Positions 52,712 to 61,513 of a stretch of DNA of 64,000 nt are shown in pieces. The position numbers and the translations under genes are program-made. Each line of letters opens with the position of its first letter. The stretch's first letter is position 1. The stretch is from Phenylobacterium sp. LH3H17 (lineage in GTDB: Bacteria > Pseudomonadota > Alphaproteobacteria > Caulobacterales > Caulobacteraceae), in contig NZ_CP101283.1 of NCBI RefSeq assembly GCF_024298925.1, forward strand, positions 1,178,001-1,242,000. Reading direction: 5' to 3'. The notes beneath the pieces are model-generated. The model was not told the origin of the DNA, did not search any database, and saw nothing but the letters and a program-made list of their open reading frames with translations.

Positions 52712-53582
52712 GCTCGAAGTACTTGAAGAAGGCGCTGCCGGGGGAGAGCACCATCGTGGTGTCGCCCTGGCCGAGCGAGGCCTCATAGGCCTGCATGGAG
52801 CGATAGAAGGCCGCGAACGCGGGGTCCCGGCCATAGCTCTGGGCGAAGAGCCGGGTGCGCAGGGCGTCGCCCTCGCCTCGGGTGGTCTCGGCCTCCTGGC
52901 GGGCGGTGGCCAGCGTGATGGCCACTTCCTTGTCGGCGCCGGCGATGATCTCGCGCTTCTCCTGCTCGCCTTGCGAGCGGATGCGGGCGGCTTCCTGCTG
53001 GCGGCTGGTCTGCATCCGCCGGTAGACGGACTCCTGGATCTGCGGCGGCAGGTCGGCGCGCTTGATCCGCACGTCGATGATCTCGATGCCCAGGCCCGAC
53101 GACTTCGCGCGGGTGGTCACGTCGGCCTTGGTCTGGGCCATCAGGGCGCCGCGGCGGCCCGAGATGATCTCGTTGGAGGTCGCCGAACCCAGAACCTGGC
53201 GCAGGGACGAGTTCACCAGCCGCTCGATGCGGTCGCTGGCGGTCTGCTCGTCGCGAAGGGTGCGGTAGTAGAGCAGCGGATTGGAGATCCGGTAGCGGAC
53301 GAAGGCGTCCACCACCAGGCGGTTCTGGTCGGAGGCGGTGATCTCTTCCTGGGCGGCCTCGATGGCGAGGTTGCGCTTCTCGAACAGCACCACGTTCTCG
53401 GCGAACGGGACCTTGATCTTCAGGCCGGGGGCGGGCGATCCGGGGGCGTTGATGACCCGTACCGGCTCCCCCAGGCGGACGATCACCGCCTGCTTGCGCT
53501 GATCGACGATGAAGAAGGTCTGGGACAGGGTGATCAAGGCGGCGAAGGCGATCGCGCCGAGGACGGTGAGGCTGCGGTTCAT
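52692..53582 (-). CDS. hflC: HflC, membrane protease modulator (SPFH family)
   Basis: HflC forms with HflK a cage of SPFH proteins around the FtsH protease. The 296-residue protein has an N-terminal membrane helix (LGAIAFAALITLSQTFFIV), the band-7 domain (DQRKQAVIVRLGEPVRVI, VRYRISNPLLYYRTLRDEQ) and a long helix with EQEKREIIAGADKEVAITLATARQEA. It overlaps hflK by 4 bp. Confidence 0.95.
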   Translation of the reverse strand: MNRSLTVLGAIAFAALITLSQTFFIVDQRKQAVIVRLGEPVRVINAPGSPAPGLKIKVPFAENVVLFEKRNLAIEAAQEEITASDQNRLVVDAFVRYRISNPLLYYRTLRDEQTASDRIERLVNSSLRQVLGSATSNEIISGRRGALMAQTKADVTTRAKSSGLGIEIIDVRIKRADLPPQIQESVYRRMQTSRQQEAARIRSQGEQEKREIIAGADKEVAITLATARQEAETTRGEGDALRTRLFAQSYGRDPAFAAFYRSMQAYEASLGQGDTTMVLSPGSAFFKYFERGPNAR

Positions 53583-54763
53583 CGGGTCGCTCCCGGGACG
53601 GGGGCGGCCACGGGCGGGGCCGCGGCTTCCACGGGAGCCGCCCGCGCCGTGCTGCTGCGCGGACGGAAGACGTCGGGCGGCAGGATGATGGGGGCGCTGG
53701 CGCCCTTGCCGTCGATCACCACCTTGTTCGAATTGGCGAGCACGCGCTGCATGGTCTCGATGTACAGGCGCTCCTTGGTCACGCCCGGGGCGCGGCGATA
53801 CTCGGTATAGATCTGGTCGAAGCGAGCCACGTCGCCGGTGGCCTCGCGCACGGACTGCTCCCGATAGCCCTGGGCCGACTGGATGAGCCGGGCGGCGTCG
53901 CCCTTGGCCTCGTTGATCACCCGGTTGCGGTAGGTGTTGGCCTCGTTGCGGGCCGATTCCTGGTCCTGGCCGGCGCTGTTCACGTCCCGGAACGCGGCGG
54001 CCACTTCCTTGGGGGGATTGGCGGATCGGATCTGGACCTCGACGACGCTGATGCCGGCGCCCCAGGAGTCCAGGGTCCGCTGCATGAGTTCGGCGGTCTG
54101 GGCCTGCACCCGGCCGCGGCCGGTGGTCAGGATCGGCTGCAGTTGCGACTTGCCGATGACCTCCCGCATGGCGCTCTCGGCGGCGGCCTTCACCGACACC
54201 TCGGGATCGCGCAGGGTGAAGACATACTTGCTGGCGTCGGCCACCCGCCAGGTGACGCTGAAGTCCAGATCGACGATGTTCTCGTCGCCCGTGAGCATCA
54301 GGCTCTCCTCGGGCATGTCGTTCTCGCCGACACCGCCGATGTCGAGCCGGTTGAGCGAGGTCACGGCGACCTTCTCGGCCTGTTCGATCGGCGCGGGCAG
54401 GTGGTAGCGGATGCCGGGGCCTTCCGAACGGGAATAGGCGCCGAAGGTGGTGACCACCGCCTGTTCGTTGGGCTGGACGATATAGACGCCCGAAAGCGCC
54501 CAGAGGCCGAAGCCGACGCCGGCCACGGCCGCCAGGGCGCTGGGACGAATGCCCTGGCCGCCGGGACCGCTGAAGAAGTCGCGGATCTGGCGCTGGATGC
54601 GCTCGAGGGCGGCGTTCAGCTCGGGACCGTCGGGCCTCCGCGGTCCGCGCGGGCCGCCGCCGCCGCCGAGCGGTCTGCGCGGCCCTGGTGGCTTCTTGCC
54701 GTCGCCGTCGTTGGGCGGCGGAGCGCCCCAGGGACCGGGGTTGGCGTTGTCATTCCAAGGCAT
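53579..54763 (-). CDS. hflK: HflK, membrane protease modulator (SPFH family)
   Basis: HflK partners HflC in the FtsH-HflKC complex. The 394-residue protein starts with a Pro/Gly-rich cytoplasmic stretch (PWNDNANPGPWGAPPP), then a membrane helix (AAVAGVGFGLWALSGVYIV), the band-7 domain (NEQAVVTTFGAYSRSEGPGIRYHLPAPIE) and the long helix. The ATG at 54763 has the usual MPWNDNANPGPWG start. Its stop overlaps the hflC start. It is divergent from mrp across a 123-bp gap. Confidence 0.95.
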   Translation of the reverse strand: MPWNDNANPGPWGAPPPNDGDGKKPPGPRRPLGGGGGPRGPRRPDGPELNAALERIQRQIRDFFSGPGGQGIRPSALAAVAGVGFGLWALSGVYIVQPNEQAVVTTFGAYSRSEGPGIRYHLPAPIEQAEKVAVTSLNRLDIGGVGENDMPEESLMLTGDENIVDLDFSVTWRVADASKYVFTLRDPEVSVKAAAESAMREVIGKSQLQPILTTGRGRVQAQTAELMQRTLDSWGAGISVVEVQIRSANPPKEVAAAFRDVNSAGQDQESARNEANTYRNRVINEAKGDAARLIQSAQGYREQSVREATGDVARFDQIYTEYRRAPGVTKERLYIETMQRVLANSNKVVIDGKGASAPIILPPDVFRPRSSTARAAPVEAAAPPVAAPVPGATR

Positions 54764-54886
54764 GGTCGCGTCGTCTTGCTTTCGTCTCGGCGCGGCCGCG
54801 TCGTCTCGCCCGTGCTCGGGCTTGTAAACCGGCGCTGTCAGCCGGATATGTGGCCCAACGCAGGTTAAAGCAAGCCAAAGGGCGAT

Positions 54887-56002
54887 ATGAAGCCGCAAGC
54901 TCCGGAACGTGGCGCCGTGCTGGCCGCACTCGATCGGATCATCGATCCGAAGTCCGGCAAGGGCTTGGCGGCCGCGGGCCTGGTGCGGGGACTGTCCATC
55001 GGCCCCGACCGCGCGGGCTTCATGCTCGAGGTGCCGGTTTCCGACACGGCGCTCTACGCCCCGGTGCGCGACGCCGCCCAGGCCGCGCTATCGGCCGTGC
55101 CCGGCGTGCTGAAGGCCCAGGTGGTGCTGACCGCCGAGGCCGAGGCGTCGGCGCCGCCCGCCGCGGGGGTCACCCGTGTGCGCAAGGGCGCCCGGCTCTC
55201 CAACGACCCGCAGGCCGCCCCCGGGCCGCCGGCGGACGCGGTGCGCCCAGCCCATGTCCGCAAAGTGATCGCCGTGGCCAGCGGCAAGGGCGGGGTGGGC
55301 AAGTCGACCATCGCGGTCAACCTGGCCGCGGCCTTCGTCGCCCAGGGCCTGCGCGTCGGCCTTCTGGACGCCGATGTCTACGGGCCCTCGGCGCCGCGCA
55401 TGCTGGGGATCGACGGCGAGCCGGCCTTCATGGACGGCAAGCTGCAGCCCCTGGAGGCCTGGGGCATGAAGGTCATGTCGATCGGCTTCCTGGTGGACGA
55501 GGGGGCGCCGATGATCTGGCGCGGGCCGATGGCCTCCTCGGCGGTGCGCCAGATGATGCACGACGTGGCCTGGGGGTCCGAGGCCGAGCCCCTGGACGTG
55601 CTGGTGGTCGACCTGCCGCCCGGCACCGGCGACATCCAGCTGACCATGATCCAGAAGCTGAAGACCGACGGCGTGGTGATCGTTTCCACCCCGCAGGAGA
55701 TCGCGCTGATCGACGCGCGCCGCGCCGCGGCGATGTTCCAGAAGACCGCCACCCCGATCCTGGGCGTGATCGAGAACATGGCCTGGTTCGCCGATCCGGC
55801 CGGCGGGGCGCCGATCCCGATCTTCGGGACGGGCGGGGCGCGGGCGGAGGCAGGCCGGCTGGGCGTGCCGCTGCTGGCGGAGATCCCCCTGGAGATCGCC
55901 CTGCGCCAGGCCTGCGACGAGGGCAAACCCCTGGTGGCGACGGCGCCCGGCAGCGCCGCGGCTCAGGCCTTCCTGGCGGCCGCCAAGGCATTGTCAGCCT
56001 AG
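54887..56002 (+). CDS. mrp: Mrp/ApbC-family P-loop ATPase (iron-sulfur carrier family)
   Basis: The 371-residue protein has an N-terminal MIP18-like (DUF59) domain (1-85), then a P-loop domain with the deviant Walker A ASGKGGVGKST (132-141), DADVYGPSAPRMLG and VVDLPPGTGDIQLT. Members carry or insert Fe-S clusters. The usual C-x-x-C in the IENMSYF...C-P-x-C region is missing: the segment reads IENMAWFADPAGGAPIPIFG. A similar loss is known in other alphaproteobacterial members, so the protein may still work with other ligands. It is followed by a small monooxygenase-fold gene. Confidence 0.9.
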   Translation: MKPQAPERGAVLAALDRIIDPKSGKGLAAAGLVRGLSIGPDRAGFMLEVPVSDTALYAPVRDAAQAALSAVPGVLKAQVVLTAEAEASAPPAAGVTRVRKGARLSNDPQAAPGPPADAVRPAHVRKVIAVASGKGGVGKSTIAVNLAAAFVAQGLRVGLLDADVYGPSAPRMLGIDGEPAFMDGKLQPLEAWGMKVMSIGFLVDEGAPMIWRGPMASSAVRQMMHDVAWGSEAEPLDVLVVDLPPGTGDIQLTMIQKLKTDGVVIVSTPQEIALIDARRAAAMFQKTATPILGVIENMAWFADPAGGAPIPIFGTGGARAEAGRLGVPLLAEIPLEIALRQACDEGKPLVATAPGSAAAQAFLAAAKALSA

Positions 56003-56020
56003 GCGACTCCAATCGTTGTG

Positions 56021-56419
56021 ATGAAACCCATGACCCCCAATCGCCGCGACATCGTGAACCTGACGGGCGCGGCTCTGGCGCTCGCGACGGTTCCGCTCCC
56101 TCTCGCGGCAAAGGAAACCGCCCCCATGTACGGACTGATCGGCCAGATGATGGCCACGCCGGGTAACCGCGACGCCCTGGTCGCGATCCTTGCCGAAGGC
56201 ACGGACGCCATGCCGGGCTGCCTAAGCTACGTCGTCGCCAACGATGGCGAGAACCCCGACGCGATCTGGATCACCGAGGTCTGGGACGGCAAGGAGAGCC
56301 ACGCCGCCTCGTTGAAGCTGCCTGCCGTCCAGGCCGCCATCGGAAAGGCGCGGCCGATCATCGCCGGCTTCGGCCACCGGTTCGAGACGACGCCGGTGGC
56401 CGGGGTCAGCCGACCCTAA
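56021..56419 (+). CDS. Exported antibiotic biosynthesis monooxygenase (ABM)-fold protein
   Basis: The 132-residue protein starts with a Tat-like signal (NRRDIVNLTGAALALATVPLPLAA) and then an ABM-type ferredoxin-like barrel: YGLIGQMMATPGNRDALVAILAEG, CLSYVVANDGENPDAIWITEVWDGKESHAASLKLPAVQAAI. The WITEVWDGKESHAASL motif is the family hallmark. Members are small quinol or enzyme-like proteins of wide function. A GTG one codon earlier is an alternative start. It is convergent with the first GPH symporter (4-bp overlap at the stop). Confidence 0.75.
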   Translation: MKPMTPNRRDIVNLTGAALALATVPLPLAAKETAPMYGLIGQMMATPGNRDALVAILAEGTDAMPGCLSYVVANDGENPDAIWITEVWDGKESHAASLKLPAVQAAIGKARPIIAGFGHRFETTPVAGVSRP

Positions 56420-57834
56420 TCGCCGCGGCCACCCGGAACGACCGTCGCCGGGTTGTTCGTCAGGCTCTCGATGATGGGCGCCTCGTCATAGAGGGCGTCG
56501 CGTTCGTCGAGCTGGCGGCGAACCTCGGCGTGGCGCTTGGCGTCCAGCTTCCAGCCGACGAAGGCGGCCCCGCCGAAGAAGACGAAGATCACCGGCGCAA
56601 AGACGTAGCAGAGCTCAAGGCCTCGAATGGCCTCGGGCGTGTTCACCGCGCCCTCGGCGGCGTTGTAGCCGACCAGATCGAGGACCGTGAAGCTGATGCC
56701 CACCGTGATCGCCGTGCCGATCTTCTGGGTGGTGGTGACCAGCGCGTAGAGCAGGCCGACCCGCTCCTTGCCGGTTTCCAGCCGGACCTCGTCGGCCACG
56801 TCGGCGACCATGGCCCGCACGATCAGGATGAAGGCCGAGGAGACGAAGCCCACCGACATCATTCCGGGTATGGCCAGCGCCATGGTGGCCGGCGGGATCA
56901 GCATCAGGGCCGACTGGGTGACGGCGTAGGCCAAGGCGGAGGCGATCAGCGCCCTGTGCTTGCCGATCTTTTGCGCCAGCCAACCCCAGAAGGCTGCGCC
57001 GAGCAGGCCCGCGGTGATGAAGAACACCAGCAGGACGCCAGTCTGTTGGGCGCTGTAACCCCGCGCATCGTGGAAGAAGAACAGATAGAGCGCCGCGGTG
57101 GTGCCCGGCCCAAGGGCCATGAACAGGTCGGCGAAGATCAGCCGCGCCATCTCCGGGCGCTTCACCAGCGCCCAGTAGTCGGCCAGCGTCACCCGGTCCC
57201 TGGCGGTCTCGGGATTGACCCTCTCGGGCGTGATCAGCGTGCAGAGGGCCAGGCTGAGCGGCAGGGCGATGATGCAGAACCAGCCCATGGCGTGGACGCC
57301 GCTCGCGCCCGCCGCCTTCGGGCCCATGGCCAGCGGCAGCAACAGGATGAGAATGGCGCCGATGACGCCCACGGCCTGGATCACCCCATAGACCCGGGAG
57401 CGGTCGTGATAGTCGGTGGCCAGCGATGCGGCCCAGGCCGCCTGCGCCAGGGTCAGGATCGAGATGCCGATATAGAGCACCAGCAGCCAGCCGATCAGAT
57501 AGAGCTCGGTGATGCCCGGCTGGGCCATGAACAGCATGTAGACGGCCAGCATGACGATGGGCGCGCCCAGGATGAGCCAGGGTCGGTAGCGGCCAAGTCG
57601 CGAGCGGGTTCGGTCCATGGCCATGCCGAGCAGGGGGTCCAGGGCCATGTCCAGCAGCCGCACGATGGTGAACGCGCCGCCCACCGCGGCCAGGGACAGG
57701 CCGATCTGGCCGGCGAAGAAGCGGGGCAGGTAGACTCCCATCACCAGGCCGATGGCGGCGATCGGGAGGGCGGTCGAGGCGAATGCCATGACCACGGGTA
57801 GGGACAGCCGGCGGCTGTCGGCGGAAATTGCCAT
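56416..57834 (-). CDS. GPH-family sugar:cation symporter (MelB-like)
   Basis: The 472-residue protein has about 12 membrane helices and the MFS/GPH pattern: MALDPLLGMAMDRTRSRLGRYRPWLILGAP, with the Asp residues of the MelB cation site region (FTIVRLLDMALDP), and the central loop. Members take up glycosides with H+ or Na+. It ends in RRQLDERDALYDEAPIIES, a 19-residue stretch shared with the next gene upstream. The ATG at 57834 is the first in conserved sequence. It is the second of two tandem paralogues on the same strand, 126 bp apart. Confidence 0.88.
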   Translation of the reverse strand: MAISADSRRLSLPVVMAFASTALPIAAIGLVMGVYLPRFFAGQIGLSLAAVGGAFTIVRLLDMALDPLLGMAMDRTRSRLGRYRPWLILGAPIVMLAVYMLFMAQPGITELYLIGWLLVLYIGISILTLAQAAWAASLATDYHDRSRVYGVIQAVGVIGAILILLLPLAMGPKAAGASGVHAMGWFCIIALPLSLALCTLITPERVNPETARDRVTLADYWALVKRPEMARLIFADLFMALGPGTTAALYLFFFHDARGYSAQQTGVLLVFFITAGLLGAAFWGWLAQKIGKHRALIASALAYAVTQSALMLIPPATMALAIPGMMSVGFVSSAFILIVRAMVADVADEVRLETGKERVGLLYALVTTTQKIGTAITVGISFTVLDLVGYNAAEGAVNTPEAIRGLELCYVFAPVIFVFFGGAAFVGWKLDAKRHAEVRRQLDERDALYDEAPIIESLTNNPATVVPGGRGD

Positions 57835-57960
57835 AAGCGCCTCAAATGGTTCGCCCGGGAAAAATGGTCCGGGCCGGAGATCAAATTCTCGGGCGGCGAC
57901 ACCGCGCCGAGTCGTCAATATCGGTCCCAGGTTTCCCTGGGACCGGGGAAAAGAAAATAG

Positions 57961-59385
57961 TCAGGTTCGTCCAGCGGGAGTCACGGTGGCGGCCTCGCCG
58001 GTGACGCTCTCGATGATCGGGGCCTCGTCATAGAGGGCGTCACGTTCGTCGAGCTGGCGGCGGATGTCGGCATGACGCACGGCGCCCAGCTTGTAGCCGA
58101 TCATGCAGGCGCCTCCGAGCATGACGAAGACCACCGGACCGATCAGGTAGGCGAGTTCCAGGTTGTGGATCGCCACGGGCGTGTTCACCGCGCCCTCCTT
58201 GGCGATGTAGCCCACCTTGTCGAGCACGAAGAAGGTCAGGCCGATCGAGAAGGCGCCGGCGATCTTCGTGGTCATGACGGTCATGGCGTAGAGCAGGCCC
58301 GCCCGCTCCTTGCCCTGTTCCAGCCGAACCTCGTCCGCCACGTCGGCGGTCATGGCGCGGGTCAGGACGTTGAAGCCGGCGGCGAAGAAACCCGCGACGA
58401 ACATCGGGATCATGCCGATGGCCATGTTGCCCTGCGGGATGGCCATCAGGGAGACCAGGGTCAGCGAGTAGCCGGTGGTGGCGACCATGGTCGCGCAGTG
58501 CTTGGAGACCATAGTGGCCAGCCGGCCCATCAGCGGCGCGCCGACGAAGCCCGCCAGGATGTAGACTGCCAGCAGGATGCTGGCCTGGCCGGTGGTGAAG
58601 CCGCGGCTGTCGGTGAAGAAGAACAGGTAGAGCGCGCTCATCCAGCCGGGACCGAGCGACAGGCAGAGGTCGGCCAGCAGGATCCGCGCGAAGGACGGCC
58701 GCACGATCAGGGCGCCGTAGTCCCGAAGCCGGAACGAGTGGCCCTCGATCTCAGGGGCGATCTTCTCGGGCGTGCGCCAGACCACCAGGGCCGCGGCGAT
58801 GGGGGTCAGCAGGAAGATGAACCAGCCCATGGTCGAGATGTTGCCGGCGTCCGACGCCCCGATGGCTTCGTTGATGATCGGGATGGCCAGCACCGAGGCG
58901 GCGCCCAGCACGCCGATGGCGGTCATGATCCCGAACAGGCGGGAACGGTCGTTGTAGTGCGGGGCGAGCGTCGCGGCCCAGGCCACGTGGGACAGGGTCA
59001 GGATCGAGTTGCCCAGGTACATGACCAGGAGCCAGAAGATCAGATAGCCGCGGCCGACCCCCTCGGGCGGCATGAACAGGAAGTAGATGCCGGCCATCAG
59101 GACCGGGACCCCCAGGATCGTCCAGACCCGGTAGCGGCCCCAGGCCGTGCGCGTCTTGTCCATCGTCCAGCCCAGCAGGCCATCGATGGGAATGTCGATC
59201 ATCCGCACGATGAAGAAGGCCGCCCCGACCAGGGCCAGGTCGACGCCAAGATGGCTGGCGTAGTGACGGGGGAGATAGACCGAGACCGCGATGGCCACGG
59301 CCGAAATCGGCAGGCTCGTGGCCGCGAAGGCCAGGGCGGTGGACAGCGGTAGGAGGCCGGTTCGTGCCTTGGAGGCCTGGGTCAA
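57961..59385 (-). CDS. GPH-family sugar:cation symporter (MelB-like), paralogue
   Basis: The 474-residue protein has the same 12-helix layout: FIVRMIDIPIDGLLGWTMDKTRTAWGRYRVWTILGVP and the shared C-terminus RRQLDERDALYDEAPIIES. The start is a TTG (59385), with GGAG 10 nt upstream; the first in-frame ATG would remove helix 1 residues. It lies upstream of its paralogue on the same strand. No glycosidase or sugar regulator is next to them, so the sugar cannot be named. Confidence 0.88.
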   Translation of the reverse strand: MTQASKARTGLLPLSTALAFAATSLPISAVAIAVSVYLPRHYASHLGVDLALVGAAFFIVRMIDIPIDGLLGWTMDKTRTAWGRYRVWTILGVPVLMAGIYFLFMPPEGVGRGYLIFWLLVMYLGNSILTLSHVAWAATLAPHYNDRSRLFGIMTAIGVLGAASVLAIPIINEAIGASDAGNISTMGWFIFLLTPIAAALVVWRTPEKIAPEIEGHSFRLRDYGALIVRPSFARILLADLCLSLGPGWMSALYLFFFTDSRGFTTGQASILLAVYILAGFVGAPLMGRLATMVSKHCATMVATTGYSLTLVSLMAIPQGNMAIGMIPMFVAGFFAAGFNVLTRAMTADVADEVRLEQGKERAGLLYAMTVMTTKIAGAFSIGLTFFVLDKVGYIAKEGAVNTPVAIHNLELAYLIGPVVFVMLGGACMIGYKLGAVRHADIRRQLDERDALYDEAPIIESVTGEAATVTPAGRT

Positions 59386-59480
59386 GGTAGAGCTTCTCCC
59401 ATGAGGTCTGCCACGCCTCTGGCGGGCGCGTTCGGAGGGTCAGGTTACGCGCGATAACCTAGGACGTCGCAAGTGAATTC

Positions 59481-59524
59481 GTTGAAACAAAACGGGCGGC
59501 GCCCTCATTCGAAGCCGCCGCCCG
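59481..59524 (-). terminator. Rho-independent terminator after the SDR gene
   Basis: On the minus strand CGGGCGGC, a 16-nt loop and GCCGCCCG are followed by TTTTGTTT. It begins about 25 bp after the SDR stop. Confidence 0.85.
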
Positions 59525-59549
59525 CCGAAAGCGCAATCTGGAGCCGGGC

Positions 59550-60455
59550 TTAGCCGCCCTGCATCTTGCGGAAGAACTTGCCGCTCTGCTCGCCGCCGTT
59601 GACATAGGCCTGCTGGCCGGCGGGATCGGAGATCTTGGCCCAGTTGTCGCGGACCTCTTCCACCGACAGGCCGCCCTCGCCGAGATAGACGCCCTCGGTC
59701 TCGTAGAGCCGGGTCATGGCGAAGGCGCCGGCGCCGGCGGTCAGGATGGCGCCCGTGGGGGCCTCCTCGGAGGCCAGGTAGACCACGCCGGGGGTGACAT
59801 ATTCCGGCTTCAGCTTTTCCAGCACCGCGGGCGGCATCAGGTTCTCGGTCATCCGGGTCGCGGCCACGGGGCTGATGGCGTTGATGTGGATGTTGTTCTT
59901 CTGGCCCTCGAGCTTGATGGTGTTCATGAAGCCGATGATGCCGAGCTTGGCCGCGCCGTAGTTGGCCTGACCGAAGTTGCCGTACATGCCGCTGGACGAG
60001 GTGGTCACCACGATGCGGCCGTAGTTCTGCTCGCGCATGATCTCCCAGACGGCCTTGGTCGGCTTCACGGTGCCCATCAGGTGGACGTTCAGCACCAGCT
60101 CGAAGTCGGCGATCTCCATCTTGGCGAACGACTTGTCGCGCAGGATGCCGGCGTTGGCGATCAGGATGTCGATGCGGCCCCAGGCGTCCATGGCCTGCTT
60201 GACCATCAGGGCGACGCCGGCGTCGTCGGTGACCGAGGAGCCGTTGGAGATGGCCTCGCCGCCGAAGGCCTTGATCTCGGCGACGACCGCGTCGGCCGCG
60301 GCCGAGGAGCCGCCCGAGCCGTCCATCGAACCGCCCAGGTCGTTGACCACCACCTTGGCGCCGCGCCGCGCCAGCTCCAGGGCGTGCTGACGGCCGAGAC
60401 CGCCGCCCGCGCCCGTGACGATCGCCACCTTGCCGTCAAAGCGGATGTCCGCCAT
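59550..60455 (-). CDS. Short-chain dehydrogenase, 3-hydroxyacyl-CoA dehydrogenase-like
   Basis: The 301-residue enzyme has the NAD(P)-binding motif TGAGGGLG (residues 14-21), NNAG-equivalent ANAG, the catalytic Ser in VTTSSSGMYGNFGQ and the Tyr-x3-Lys pair in ANYGAAKLG. It is longer than a plain SDR and reads like the dehydrogenase part of MFE-2/HSD17B4 (VAIVTGAGGGLGRQHALELARRGAKVVVNDLGG), so it may act on 3-hydroxyacyl-CoA or steroid-like substrates. Start ATG 60455. A strong terminator follows. Confidence 0.85.
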   Translation of the reverse strand: MADIRFDGKVAIVTGAGGGLGRQHALELARRGAKVVVNDLGGSMDGSGGSSAAADAVVAEIKAFGGEAISNGSSVTDDAGVALMVKQAMDAWGRIDILIANAGILRDKSFAKMEIADFELVLNVHLMGTVKPTKAVWEIMREQNYGRIVVTTSSSGMYGNFGQANYGAAKLGIIGFMNTIKLEGQKNNIHINAISPVAATRMTENLMPPAVLEKLKPEYVTPGVVYLASEEAPTGAILTAGAGAFAMTRLYETEGVYLGEGGLSVEEVRDNWAKISDPAGQQAYVNGGEQSGKFFRKMQGG

Positions 60456-60539
60456 CGAAGTCTCCCGTCCGAACAGGGGTTTGAAAATCGGCCGGGTTGT
60501 GCGGCGCGGCGATGGGGACGTCAAGCGCCGCCCTTCGAA

Positions 60540-61505
60540 CTACCGCGCGGCCAGCGTCGTCGCGCCCGGTCGCATGAACTTCACCAGCACGCGCTGGCCG
60601 ATCAGGAAGGGCGCCGAATCGGCGCTGACCACCACCTCGACCACGCGGTCGTCGGTGCGTTCGCTAGGGTCGTCGGACTGCAGCTTGCGGGCGCCGAAGA
60701 CGGCGGCGCGGCGCATCACCTGGCCGGAGAAGACCTTCTTGGGGTCGGATTCCGGCGAGATCTGCACGGCCTGGCCGATGGAAACGTGGGCGAGCGAGCT
60801 CTCGGCGATCTCGGCGCGGACGATGCGCGGGGCCGAGGGCTCCAGGTCGAACATGTTGGAGACGTTCAGCGTCGAGGCGCCGGCGCCGGGATTGGCGTAG
60901 CGCCGCGCGATGCGGCCATCGGCCGGGGCGCGGATGATGGTCAGTTCCTGATTGTAGCGCGCCTCTTCCAGCGCGGCCTGGGCGGTCAGCACGGCGGCGC
61001 GCTGGGCTTCGAGATTGGCCTGGGCCTCACGGATCTTGTCGGCGGCCTGGTCCATGCGCTGGCCGGCCACGAAGTTGGTGGAGACCAGGCCCTGCAGGCG
61101 GGCGTGCTCACGCTGGGCGGAGGTGAGCTGGACGTTGAGCATGGAGATCTGGGCGCGGGCCTGGTGGACCGCGGCGGCGGCTCGGGCGGCGGCCAGGCGC
61201 GGTTCGTCGTCTTCCTGGCGGGCGAGTATCTGGCCTTTCACGACGCGGTCGCCCTCCTGGACAAGCACCTCGCGCACGATGCCGGCGCGGCGGGCGGCGA
61301 CCTGGATGATGCCGCCTTCCACGTCGGCCTTGCCGTTGGCGATGGCCACATAGGGGCTCTTGGGCGCCTTGGCCGCGGCGACCTTGGCGGCCGCCTCCTG
61401 CTTGGCCTTGGCCTGGCTGGAATAGACGAACCCGCCGCCGCCCAGCACCACCAGGAGGAGGAGGGAGGTCAGCTTGATGCGGTGGGATTTCAGGAAGGCG
61501 AACAT
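60540..61505 (-). CDS. HlyD-like membrane fusion protein (DevB-like)
   Basis: The 321-residue protein has one N-terminal membrane helix (LTSLLLLVVLGGGGFVY), a lipoyl/barrel-sandwich half-motif (GIVREVLVQEGDRVVKGQILARQEDD), a long coiled coil (~110-190) and the beta-barrel (SIGQAVQISPESDPKKVFSGQVMRR). It links an inner-membrane exporter to the outer membrane. It lies 8 bp after the ATPase gene; order permease, ATPase, fusion protein fits a DevBCA/MacAB-like exporter. Confidence 0.85.
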   Translation of the reverse strand: MFAFLKSHRIKLTSLLLLVVLGGGGFVYSSQAKAKQEAAAKVAAAKAPKSPYVAIANGKADVEGGIIQVAARRAGIVREVLVQEGDRVVKGQILARQEDDEPRLAAARAAAAVHQARAQISMLNVQLTSAQREHARLQGLVSTNFVAGQRMDQAADKIREAQANLEAQRAAVLTAQAALEEARYNQELTIIRAPADGRIARRYANPGAGASTLNVSNMFDLEPSAPRIVRAEIAESSLAHVSIGQAVQISPESDPKKVFSGQVMRRAAVFGARKLQSDDPSERTDDRVVEVVVSADSAPFLIGQRVLVKFMRPGATTLAAR

Positions 61506-61513
61506 CTTGGGTC

